From contig MNYW01000001.1 in assembly GCA_001873295.1 (NCBI GenBank), positions 1 through 34,752 on the forward strand: a stretch of DNA of 34,752 nt. The letters are read 5' to 3'. This stretch comes from Nitrospirae bacterium CG2_30_70_394 (lineage in GTDB: Bacteria; CG2-30-53-67; CG2-30-70-394). Numbering within the stretch: the first letter of the stretch is position 1; each line of letters begins with the position of its first letter. Shown piece by piece: positions 28,185 through 34,752 of the stretch. The notes beneath the pieces are model-generated. The model did no database searches. It was not told the origin of the DNA and was given only the letters and a program-made list of their open reading frames with translations. The position numbers and the translations under genes are program-made.

Positions 28185-29062
28185 GGCGCCACCCCGAGAA
28201 GGTGGGCGAAGGCGGCGTCAAACTCGGGCCGCTGGAGGTAGAGGGTCACCGCGTGGTTGGCGGCGACCTGGCGCGGGTCCGCCGCCCCCTGGGTGAAGCA
28301 AGAGACCGAGCCCCCGCACTCTCTTTCGAGAAGGACCAGCTCTGCGTTGCTGAACCCCTGCGCCACCGGGATCGGATCCACCGCCGCCCCGCCGGTCGAA
28401 AAGCGCACATCGGCGCAGATGAGGTCGTGGCGGTTGATCAAGAGATGCAGCGCCCCCGCAGCCCACTCGCGGGCAAAGGCGGTGAGGATCTGTGGCCGGT
28501 TCATCCCGTGGACCCCCGGCATCGCCGCCAGGGGATCCTTGACCACCGCCGGCAGGGGCGACGCCATGCCGAGCGGCGGGGCGAGGAGGATCAGGCCACG
28601 GTACGGGATGTAGCCGATCGCGTTGCGCTCGCGCCACACCACGTGCGGCAGGGCGACCGCGCCGAGGGAGTGGCCGATCAAGACGGTCTCGCCCGCCGCC
28701 GCCCCCTGGTCGTGGAGGAGCTGTTTGAGGCGCAGGGCGAGGGCGGTCTGGAGGTAGTCGGTCATCTCCCCCATCGCGAGATAGACCAAGACATCCATGA
28801 AGAAGTCGCGCACCTGATCGTAGGTAGACGAGTCGAGGAGCTGAGCGAGCTGGCCAAAGCCGAAGCTCTTCACCGCGTCGGCGAACTCCTGCTCCACGAT
28901 CGGGAACTTCTCCGCCACCTTCTCCAGGAGGTCCTCCCACCACAGGCCGGCCACCTGAAAGTCCGCGTCCGGGTGGTGGGCATGAAGGATCTTCTCCCAC
29001 GCCAGGGCAAAGTCGGCCGGGTGGTTGCCCACGCCGTGCGTCACCACCACCAAAGTCGCCAT
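28181..29062 (-). CDS. Alpha/beta-hydrolase-like serine hydrolase (esterase/lipase fold)
   Basis: 293 residues from ATG 29062, with GGAGG seven bases upstream. The nucleophile elbow is GHSLG (130-134, S132). The N-terminal VVVTHGVGNH is the oxyanion-side strand-loop of alpha/beta hydrolases. A likely catalytic histidine is in VAANHAVTLYL near the C-terminus, and candidate acids are in RHDLICAD. About 60 residues between the first strand and the elbow form an acidic helical cap (FPIVEQEFADAVKSFGFGQLAQLL). No signal peptide is seen, so it should be cytoplasmic, whereas the coupled downstream product is exported. Substrate unknown. Confidence 0.75.
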   Translation of the reverse strand: MATLVVVTHGVGNHPADFALAWEKILHAHHPDADFQVAGLWWEDLLEKVAEKFPIVEQEFADAVKSFGFGQLAQLLDSSTYDQVRDFFMDVLVYLAMGEMTDYLQTALALRLKQLLHDQGAAAGETVLIGHSLGAVALPHVVWRERNAIGYIPYRGLILLAPPLGMASPLPAVVKDPLAAMPGVHGMNRPQILTAFAREWAAGALHLLINRHDLICADVRFSTGGAAVDPIPVAQGFSNAELVLLERECGGSVSCFTQGAADPRQVAANHAVTLYLQRPEFDAAFAHLLGVAP

Positions 29063-29515
29063 CGCTCCGCCTCCAATCGCGCGCCACCCCACCAGCACCG
29101 GCGGCCAACCCCACGCTTCCCGACATTGGCGGGGCCGCTGGCGAATGACAACCGTCCCCACCACACCGCGCCGCCGCGGCCAGCTCGGTCGCCTAGGCAA
29201 AGGGGGTGGCAGACGGTGGCGATCCTGGCGCGCCGAAGCGGGCGCGCGTCCAGCGCGGGAAGGGTGCGGAGTTCTCGCTGGGGCGGGCAACGAACCGGGG
29301 CCATCCGCGCCGGGCCAATCGCGGCCACACCTCGATCCCCGGCCACACCTCAACTTCCGCCGGCGCCGTGGAACTCGATGGCGTCGATCGACGCTCCGCC
29401 ATGCCAGGGCGGCGCCAGGCCGCACCCTCCGCGGCCCCCCACGAGCGGCGGGCCGGAGCGGCCAGAGCGAGCCCGCCGCCTCGCCCCCTCCGATCGCCAC
29501 CATCCGCCCGACCCC
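29063..29515. other. Gene-free gap with possible element fragment
   Basis: No gene found. GCCTAGGC at 29191-29198 and GGCAGACGGTGGCGATCC at 29208-29225 resemble the CTAG border and terminal repeat of the dispersed element, so this may be a decayed end. GGCCACACCTC occurs twice (about 29322-29332 and 29341-29351). The remainder is G+C-rich and without clear structure. Confidence 0.35.
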
Positions 29516-29696
29516 GAGGAGGGTAGCGGACGGTTTCGATCGACTGGCGCGCGCGGAGCCTTGGCCGGACTCGTGGGGCCAAGACGGGTGGACCGTTCTT
29601 CGTGACCGAGCCCCACGTAGGTCGACGAACGGGTCGATCCGGGCTCGAACCCGCCTCATCTCGGTTCACGATCGACAACGTCCGCCAGACCCCTAG
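29516..29696 (-). repeat. Dispersed ~180-bp element with terminal inverted repeats, copy 3
   Basis: Ends: GGACGGTTTCGATCG (29528-29542) and CGATCGACAACGTCC (29669-29683), 156 bp apart, the same orientation as copy 1. The outer right edge is CTAG (29693-29696). Compared with copies 1 and 2 it has a small deletion and substitutions in the conserved core (GTTCTTCGTGAC). It ends 12 bp before the GTG start of the NFACT-family gene, so it may carry that gene's promoter. Confidence 0.7.
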
Positions 29697-29708
29697 AGTG
29701 GCGGTGCC

Positions 29709-31325
29709 GTGCTCCAACTCACCCTCTACCACCACTGCCTCCGCCTCCACGCCCAGCTCGCCGGCGCGCGCCTGCGCGGCGTGCGCGGCAACAGCGAGGT
29801 GGTGGAGGTGGGGCTGGCGCGGCCGGGATCCGCGCCGGGCTGGCTGCGCATCGACCTACGCGACCCGCCCACCCTCCTCTGGCTCGAGGAGCCGGACCTC
29901 GCCGCGCCGGTCGCCTCCCCCACCCCCCTGATCCACCACCTCGGCCATCGCCTGCACGGGGCGCGCCTGGTGGAGATCGCCTGCTGCTGGCGCGACCGGA
30001 TCGTCCACCTGAGCTTCGACCGCCGCCGCCTCTCCGGCCGCGGCGAGGCCATCGACCTGGTGGTGGAGCTCTTTGGCCAGCCCGGCCACCTCGTCGCCCT
30101 CGGCGAGGCGGGCCAGATCGCCGCCCTCTCCGCGCCGCGGCCGGTAGATCGGCGCGGCCTGCCGGCACTGCTCGCCGGCGCGCCCTATAGCCCACCGCCG
30201 CCACCGCCCGACCGCGCGGTGGCGGCGTGCATGCCCCCCTCGCCGGGCCGCCTCTTCGAGGAAGAGGCGGCCAACCAATCGGCAGCAGCAATCGCCGCCG
30301 CCCTCGCGCGCGGCGAGGCGTGGGCCTACCGCCGCGCGAACGGCCCGTGGCAGGCGAGCCCCCTACGCCTCCTCCAGCCGGGCCTCGAGGAGGCGGGCCC
30401 CTTTCCCCACCTCACCGCCGCCTTGCGCCACGGCCCCACCGCCCCGGCCGCAACGGGCGGCCGCGAGCCGTTACGCCGCCGCCTGCGCCACGCCCTGGCG
30501 CGCGCCCAGGGGCGCCACTCCCGGGCGCGCGCGGCCAACGAGCGGGCCCTCGCCGCCTGCGCCGAGGAGCCCCTCTGGCGGCGGCGCGGCGAGGCGATCC
30601 TGTGCGAGCTCAGCCGCCTCCCCGCCACGGGTGAGGGGTGGCTGGCGGCGGACGACCTGCCGGACGCCCTGCGCCGGATCGCGCCCGACACCAGGCCCAC
30701 CACCCAAGCGGAGGCGGCCTTCCAGCGCGCCCGCCGCCTGGCGCGCACCCGCGCGGCGGCGGCCACGCGCCTGGCGGCGCTCGCTCACGAACAGGCGTAT
30801 CTGGAGGAGCTGGCGGTGGCGGTGGAGCAGGCCACCGATAGCGACCTGCTCGAGGCGGTGGCCGAGGAGATGGTCGAGGCCCGCTACCTGGTGCGACGCA
30901 AGGAGCGACGCCCAAGCCAACGCCGCGCCGCGCCCGGGATCCGCACCTTCGAGGTCGCCGGCTGGCGCCTGTCGGTGGGGCGCCACGGCCGGGCCAACGC
31001 CGCCCTCGTGCGCCACGCCCGACCCGACGACTTCTGGCTCCATGCCCTCCACCACCCCGGCGCCCACGTGGTGATCGCCAACCCGGAGCGCCAGGAGGCA
31101 CCACCCGAGGCGGTCCTCGCCGCCGCCGCCAACCTCGCCGCCCACTTCTCCGGCGCCCGCAACGAGGCGCGGGTGGCGTGCTACGCCACCCAGATCCGCT
31201 ACCTGCGCCGCGGACCGGGCATGGCGCCGGGCCAGGTGATCGTCGACCGCTACCGGGAGGTGACTGGCGATCCCGAGGCCGGAAGACGCACCGCGGGTGG
31301 GGTGGAGCCCACACTGGTAGCGTAG
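29709..31325 (+). CDS. NFACT-family protein (RqcH/Rqc2-like)
   Basis: 538 residues, start GTG 29709. The N-terminal ~200 residues form the NFACT-N fold (LTLYHHCLRLHAQLAGARLRGV; LIHHLGHRLHGARL). A coiled-coil, Arg/Ala-rich middle (about 250-400) follows. The C-terminal NFACT-R domain is clear: WRLSVGRHGRANAALVRHARPDDFWLHALHHPGAHVVI, then AANLAAHFSGARN and GMAPGQVIV. In bacteria such as Bacillus, RqcH binds stalled 50S subunits with peptidyl-tRNA and adds C-terminal alanine tails for degradation. No rqcP/hslR-type gene is adjacent. This copy is slightly shorter than the ~570-residue Bacillus protein, and whether it adds tails cannot be told. No ribosome binding site is clear. Confidence 0.85.
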   Translation: MLQLTLYHHCLRLHAQLAGARLRGVRGNSEVVEVGLARPGSAPGWLRIDLRDPPTLLWLEEPDLAAPVASPTPLIHHLGHRLHGARLVEIACCWRDRIVHLSFDRRRLSGRGEAIDLVVELFGQPGHLVALGEAGQIAALSAPRPVDRRGLPALLAGAPYSPPPPPPDRAVAACMPPSPGRLFEEEAANQSAAAIAAALARGEAWAYRRANGPWQASPLRLLQPGLEEAGPFPHLTAALRHGPTAPAATGGREPLRRRLRHALARAQGRHSRARAANERALAACAEEPLWRRRGEAILCELSRLPATGEGWLAADDLPDALRRIAPDTRPTTQAEAAFQRARRLARTRAAAATRLAALAHEQAYLEELAVAVEQATDSDLLEAVAEEMVEARYLVRRKERRPSQRRAAPGIRTFEVAGWRLSVGRHGRANAALVRHARPDDFWLHALHHPGAHVVIANPERQEAPPEAVLAAAANLAAHFSGARNEARVACYATQIRYLRRGPGMAPGQVIVDRYREVTGDPEAGRRTAGGVEPTLVA

Positions 31326-31680
31326 GAGGGGGTCAGACCGGTAGGCCCGGACCCTGCACCGGCTCCTACCCAGCGGCGGGGGCGGGAGATCGCGGCGTCG
31401 TCCCTGGCCCGTTCGGTAGGAGCCCTCCGTTCGGCGATCGCGGCCCCCACGGGTGGACCGCGCGGCGCGCGGGGCGCCGGTGCCACCGGCTCGTACCGCG
31501 GACGAAGAGACGGCCAGCAGATGGCTGGGGATGGGCCTACCCGGTCGATCCCCGATGAGAGATCCGGGTGCAGGGTTCTTGCGTATCGCCCGCCTCGCCT
31601 GTAGGAGAGGCCTCGTCACTCCGAAGAACGGCGAGACCGACCCTGACCGACTGCCCTCTCCCCACCTGACGGAGGCCACC
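31326..31680. other. 355-bp gap between the NFACT gene and iscX with a REP-like inverted repeat
   Basis: GGCTCCTACC (31361-31370) and GGTAGGAGCC (31415-31424) are perfect 10-bp reverse complements around a 44-bp loop. A third CTGTAGGAG occurs at about 31610-31618. GTAG-type starts of this kind are seen in proteobacterial REP elements, but no typical hairpin follows directly. No gene was found; iscX probably has its own promoter here. Confidence 0.4.
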
Positions 31681-31884
31681 ATGGAGCCACTCACCTGGGA
31701 CAACGCCGAGGAGATCGCCGAACTCCTCAATGACGTCTACCCCGACGTCGACCCCCTCTACGACGTCCACTTCGATGAGCTCGTCGACTGGGTCGTCAAG
31801 CTCGACGAGTTCGCGGGCGATCCGGACGAGGCGAGCGAGGTGCAACTGGAGGCGATCCAGTTGGCGTGGAACGACCTCAAGTGA
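31681..31884 (+). CDS. iscX: Iron-sulfur cluster assembly protein IscX
   Basis: 67 residues, the family length. It matches the IscX pattern: W at position 6, Y-P-D-x-D-P (YPDVDP), F-x-E-L-x-x-W-V, FAGDPDEAS, EAIQLAWND. IscX binds iron and the desulfurase IscS and adjusts its activity. ATG 31681 has GGAGG six bases upstream; a longer frame in this reading frame is not real. It stands alone here, away from an iscRSUA cluster, and is followed by a clear terminator, so it is probably a single-gene transcript. Confidence 0.93.
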   Translation: MEPLTWDNAEEIAELLNDVYPDVDPLYDVHFDELVDWVVKLDEFAGDPDEASEVQLEAIQLAWNDLK

Positions 31885-31886
31885 CG

Positions 31887-31918
31887 ACGCCGCACGGGCG
31901 GCGCGCGGCGTTTTGTTA
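31887..31918 (+). terminator. Rho-independent terminator of iscX
   Basis: ACGCCGC (31887-31893) and GCGGCGT (31905-31911) form a perfect 7-bp stem around an 11-nt loop, followed by a run of T residues (TTTTGTT). It begins two bases after the iscX stop codon. This is the only standard intrinsic terminator recognised in the window. Confidence 0.85.
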
Positions 31919-32008
31919 GAAAGAGGAGGAGGGTTGCCCCGCGGCTAGACGTGGCCCCCCTTTTGGCCGCACCCCCCGGCGCGCCGGACGCTGACCCCGG
32001 GCGGCCAC

Positions 32009-32350
32009 TCACCGCCCGGCGGCGGTCACGACGCCGTCACCGCCGAGCAAGCGCACCACCGCGTCGAGCTCTGCCGACTGTAGGCTGCGCGCGGCGGGCA
32101 TGCGGCTCTTTGGATCCACCGCACGCGGCTGCTCGATGTACTGGCGGATCACCTCCGGGGGCATGCGCACGCTGAGGTCGCTCAGGTCCGGGCCGATCTG
32201 GCGATGGCCGAGGCGACCGAAGGTGTGGCAAAACCCGCACCGGCGTTCGAACAGACGTGCCCCGTCTACCGCCGCCGCCGGCCGCGCGACGCCCGCGGCG
32301 ACCACGATGGCCACCACCACCCAAACTCGCCTGAGCCACGCGACTCCCAT
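32009..32350 (-). CDS. Periplasmic monohaem class I cytochrome c
   Basis: 113 residues. A signal peptide of about 27 residues (WVVVAIVVAAGVARPAAA) is followed by the single haem site CGFCH (38-42). GPDLSDLSVRM and the distal methionine in KSRMPA (M84) are typical of small class I cytochromes c with His-Met ligation. It would shuttle electrons in the periplasm, perhaps to or from a terminal oxidase. Start ATG 32350 has AGAGG eight bases upstream. It is divergent from the amgK gene, and the two start codons overlap by two bases. Confidence 0.85.
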   Translation of the reverse strand: MGVAWLRRVWVVVAIVVAAGVARPAAAVDGARLFERRCGFCHTFGRLGHRQIGPDLSDLSVRMPPEVIRQYIEQPRAVDPKSRMPAARSLQSAELDAVVRLLGGDGVVTAAGR

Positions 32351-33665
32351 GGGTCAACCTCTTCGACACGGGGCTACGGCCTCCCAAGAAGCCGGCCTGA
32401 ATCTGGCTCAGTGGGCGGCCCTGCTGGCGTGGCGGCCGGCGTACCACCGCCAGCCGCCGCGCCTCACCCCCCTCACCCCCGAGGCCTCCACCCGCCGCTA
32501 CCTGCGCGCCACCGACCCGGCGGGCAGCGTCGTCCTCCAGCTCCGCCGCGCGCCGATCCCCGCGAACGACCCCTTCCTTCGCCTCCAGCACTGGTTCGCG
32601 ACCGCAGGCTGGCCCGTGGTCCGGGTGATCGCCTGCTTCTTCGAGGTCGGCCTCGTCGTTCTCGAAGACCTCGGCGACACCTACCTGTCGCCGGCGGCGG
32701 GCGGCACGACGGAGGCCGACATGGCGGCGTCGAACCGCGCGGCCTCAGCGGGCGTATCGGCGGCAGATCTGGCGGCAGCGGGCGCGGCGGCGGATTCGGG
32801 CGCGGCGGCGGAGTCGGGCCTCGCGACGGAGGCCTGGCCCCCTCCACCGGGCGTCCCGACAACCCCGGCGCTGGCCCCAGCAAGCAGCGCGGCGGATTTG
32901 TCTCACGCGGCGGAGTCCGGCCTGGCGGCTCCATCGGGCCTCGGGGCAGGGGTCAGGCGGGCGGCGTTGAACCTCGCCGTGGCGAAGGCGGCAACGGGCG
33001 CGGCGGCGGATTCGGGCCGGGGGGCGGAGTCGGCCACTGGCGGCTACGCGCAGGCGATCGACCTCCTTGCCCAGCTCCACCGCCTCGACCCCACCACGGC
33101 CCCCCTCGCGCCACCCTTCGACGCCCGCCTCTTTGCCACCGAGCTCCGCCTCTTCCTCGACACCTTCACCACCCTCACCGGCTGGCGCGGGACGGCGCGC
33201 GCCGTGGCGGTGTTCGACCCGCTGTGCGACGAGCTCGCCCGCCTGCCCAGGGTCCTCTGCCACCGCGACTACCACCGCCGCAACCTGCTGGCCACCGGCG
33301 CGGGGGTGCGGGTGATCGACTTCCAAGACGCCCGCCTTGGACCGCGCGCCTACGACCTCGCCTCCCTCCTCGAAGACCCGTACACCACGTTGCCCGCGAT
33401 CGAACGGCAGCGGCTGCGCGACCGTTACGCGGCCCAGGCCGGGGCGGAGGTGGCCGCCTACCCCCTGGTGGCCTGCCAGCGGCTGGTGAAGGCGGCGGGG
33501 AGCTACTGCAACCAGCGCGTCGCGTTCGCCAACCCCAGCTACCTCCCCTACGTGGCCCCCGCCCTGCAACGCGCCCAGGCCGCGGCGCGTGACCTCACCA
33601 GCGACCACCCCGACCTCGCGCCGCTGCTCGACGAGCTGGTCACGATCTGGGGGCAGAAGGGATGA
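32349..33665 (+). CDS. amgK: N-acetylmuramate/N-acetylglucosamine kinase with a long low-complexity insertion
   Basis: 438 residues, about 100 longer than usual AmgK. It should phosphorylate MurNAc or GlcNAc at C1 with ATP, feeding MurU in the anabolic peptidoglycan-recycling route. The aminoglycoside-phosphotransferase fold is intact: N-lobe TPEASTRRYLR and LVVLEDLGD; catalytic loop LCHRDYHRRN (about 303-312); metal-binding DFQDA (324-328). Between the lobes (about 114-232; 32688-33044) lies an Ala/Gly/Ser-rich insertion with repeated AAADSG and AAESGLA units. A 23-bp sequence at 32779-32801 recurs exactly at 32995-33017 inside it. The start is uncertain: ATG 32349 lacks a ribosome binding site. 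The stop overlaps murU. Confidence 0.85.
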   Translation: MGQPLRHGATASQEAGLNLAQWAALLAWRPAYHRQPPRLTPLTPEASTRRYLRATDPAGSVVLQLRRAPIPANDPFLRLQHWFATAGWPVVRVIACFFEVGLVVLEDLGDTYLSPAAGGTTEADMAASNRAASAGVSAADLAAAGAAADSGAAAESGLATEAWPPPPGVPTTPALAPASSAADLSHAAESGLAAPSGLGAGVRRAALNLAVAKAATGAAADSGRGAESATGGYAQAIDLLAQLHRLDPTTAPLAPPFDARLFATELRLFLDTFTTLTGWRGTARAVAVFDPLCDELARLPRVLCHRDYHRRNLLATGAGVRVIDFQDARLGPRAYDLASLLEDPYTTLPAIERQRLRDRYAAQAGAEVAAYPLVACQRLVKAAGSYCNQRVAFANPSYLPYVAPALQRAQAAARDLTSDHPDLAPLLDELVTIWGQKG

Positions 33666-34666
33666 CCGGCGTCGTCCTGTGCGCCGGCCGCGGCACCCGC
33701 CTGGCGCCGCTCAGTGAACGGCTCCCGAAGCCGCTGATCGAGGTCGCCGGCCGGCCCATGGTCCACTACCCCCTGGCGCTCCTGCGCGCCGCGGGGTTGC
33801 GCCGCATCATCCTCAACAGCCACCACCTTGCCGCGCAACTGGAGGGGGCGCTCGGCGACGGTCTCCGCTGGGGGCTGGAGCTTGGCTACTCGCGCGAGCC
33901 GCGCCTGCTGGGCACCGGCGGCGGCCTCCGCCACCTGGCGCCCCTCCTCGATACCGACCTGGCCATCGTCCTCAACACCGACCAGATCACCGACCTCGAC
34001 CTCACCCTCCTGATCGCCCACCACCGCGCCACCGGCGCCGTCGCCACCCTCGCCTGCCTCCCGAGCCACCCCACCCTCCCCCACCGCCGCCTCACCGAAC
34101 GGGATGGCTGGCTCACCGGCCTCGCCCCCGCCGGCAGCCGCGACGGCCCGCTGTTCATGGGCTGCTATTGCCTCGACCCCATACTGCTGGCCCGCCACAC
34201 CCCACCTGACCCCGCCTGCATCCTCCGCCACTTCCTCCTCCCCGAACTCGCCGCCGGCGGCCGCGTCGCCCTTTACCCCCACCCCGGCTTCTGGCTCGAC
34301 ACCGGCGATTTTGGAGCCATCACCCGCGCCGAGGCCGCCCTCGCCGCGGGGCTCACCGTCCCCACCCTCGACTGCCGCCGCCTCACCGAACGGGATGGCT
34401 GGCTCACCGGCCTCGCCCCCGCCGGCAGCCGCGACGGCCCGCTGTTCATGGGCTGCTATTGCCTCGACCCCATACTGCTGGCCCGCCACACCCCACCTGA
34501 CCCCGCCTGCATCCTCCGCCACTTCCTCCTCCCCGAACTCGCCGCCGGCGGCCGCGTCGCCCTTTACCCCCACCCCGGCTTCTGGCTCGACACCGGCGAT
34601 TTTGGAGCCATCACCCGCGCCGAGGCCGCCCTCGCCGCGGGGCTCACCGTCCCCACCCTCGACTGA
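33662..34666 (+). CDS. murU: N-acetylmuramate alpha-1-phosphate uridylyltransferase, carboxy-terminally extended by duplication
   Basis: 334 residues; MurU is usually about 225-240. It should make UDP-MurNAc from MurNAc-1-P and UTP, bypassing de novo synthesis and the fosfomycin target MurA. The nucleotidyltransferase signature is VVLCAGRGTRLAPLSERLPKP, then IEVAGRPMVHYPL, GTGGGLRHL and LNTDQI (metal-binding Asp). The C-terminal 97 residues (RRLTERDGWLTGLAPAG to LTVPTLD) are repeated exactly in tandem, so the first copy completes a normal enzyme of about 237 residues and the second is extra. The ATG overlaps the amgK stop (ATGA), giving a coupled pair. Nothing further is seen from 34667 to the end of the window. 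Confidence 0.9.
   Translation: MTGVVLCAGRGTRLAPLSERLPKPLIEVAGRPMVHYPLALLRAAGLRRIILNSHHLAAQLEGALGDGLRWGLELGYSREPRLLGTGGGLRHLAPLLDTDLAIVLNTDQITDLDLTLLIAHHRATGAVATLACLPSHPTLPHRRLTERDGWLTGLAPAGSRDGPLFMGCYCLDPILLARHTPPDPACILRHFLLPELAAGGRVALYPHPGFWLDTGDFGAITRAEAALAAGLTVPTLDCRRLTERDGWLTGLAPAGSRDGPLFMGCYCLDPILLARHTPPDPACILRHFLLPELAAGGRVALYPHPGFWLDTGDFGAITRAEAALAAGLTVPTLD
34084..34665. repeat. Perfect 291-bp in-frame tandem duplication inside murU
   Basis: 34084-34374 and 34375-34665 are identical at every base. The unit starts with CCGCCGCCTCACC and ends with ...CTCGACTG. After the second copy the reading frame meets TGA (GAC TGA); at the junction the same TG is followed by C, so the stop is lost and translation continues through the second copy. 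The sequences just outside share only ACCGC. The event is very recent, or it is an assembly error. Confidence 0.95.
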
Positions 34667-34752
34667 CCGCACCTCCAGAACCAACGAACCACCCCAAACC
34701 CGGGCACGACTGCCTGGGTCACCCCCCGGTCGACGAGGTGGCACGACCGGGC

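Noticed and set aside
29630-29690. tRNA-like T-loop (GGGTTCGAGCCCG on the minus strand) in element copy 3
   Set aside because: There are no matching acceptor or anticodon stems, and the other copies do not keep the T-stem pairing.

Overview
The window is very G+C-rich DNA (about 70% by eye) from a Gram-negative bacterium, densely packed with housekeeping genes on both strands. The gene set suggests a member of Pseudomonadota or a related lineage such as Desulfobacterota. The supporting genes are hslVU-argB, iscX, a YgfZ-type protein, ftsB, an amgK-murU pair for peptidoglycan sugar recycling, and a long MscK-like channel. Two six-haem cytochromes, a small class I cytochrome c and a chemoreceptor with a periplasmic haem motif point to respiratory or redox flexibility. 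Genus cannot be settled from sequence alone.

Layout: 1-1130 (minus) holds an ECF sigma factor, a one-TM partner (probable anti-sigma) and the start of an exported protein, with a good ECF-type promoter. 1352-2701 (plus) is a TrpB2-type tryptophan synthase beta chain. 7021-2852 (minus) carries hslV, hslU, argB and prfB, the last with the classical +1 frameshift. 7311-13857 (plus) carries an MscK-like channel, a YgfZ-like protein, a DJ-1/PfpI protein, a CoA-binding protein and a four-TM DUF4149-like protein. 17572-14430 (minus) has the haem chemoreceptor and a LOG-family protein. 17783-19435 (plus) has a zinc-ribbon protein, nadD and ftsB. typA is minus (21481-19679). A methyltransferase, a pgeF-type protein and the two hexahaem cytochromes follow on plus (21923-25097). 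29062-25550 (minus) has a serine hydrolase, an exported protein of unknown function, a DUF456 protein and a nitroreductase. The right end has an NFACT/RqcH-like gene, iscX with a clear terminator, a monohaem cytochrome c, and amgK-murU.

The intergenic DNA is the unusual part. It holds three nearly full copies (plus fragments) of an unnamed element about 180 bp long with terminal inverted repeats 156-157 bp apart. It also holds a three-repeat, two-spacer array with an exact 61-bp period typical of type I-E CRISPR but no cas genes, two loci of 7-bp GTAGAAA-type repeats arranged as stem-loops, and several other direct and inverted repeats. Two protein-level oddities sit together at the right end: a kinase (AmgK) with an Ala/Gly/Ser-rich insertion of about 119 residues, and a MurU gene lengthened by a perfect in-frame 291-bp tandem duplication.

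No rRNA, tRNA, transposase or cas gene was recognised.
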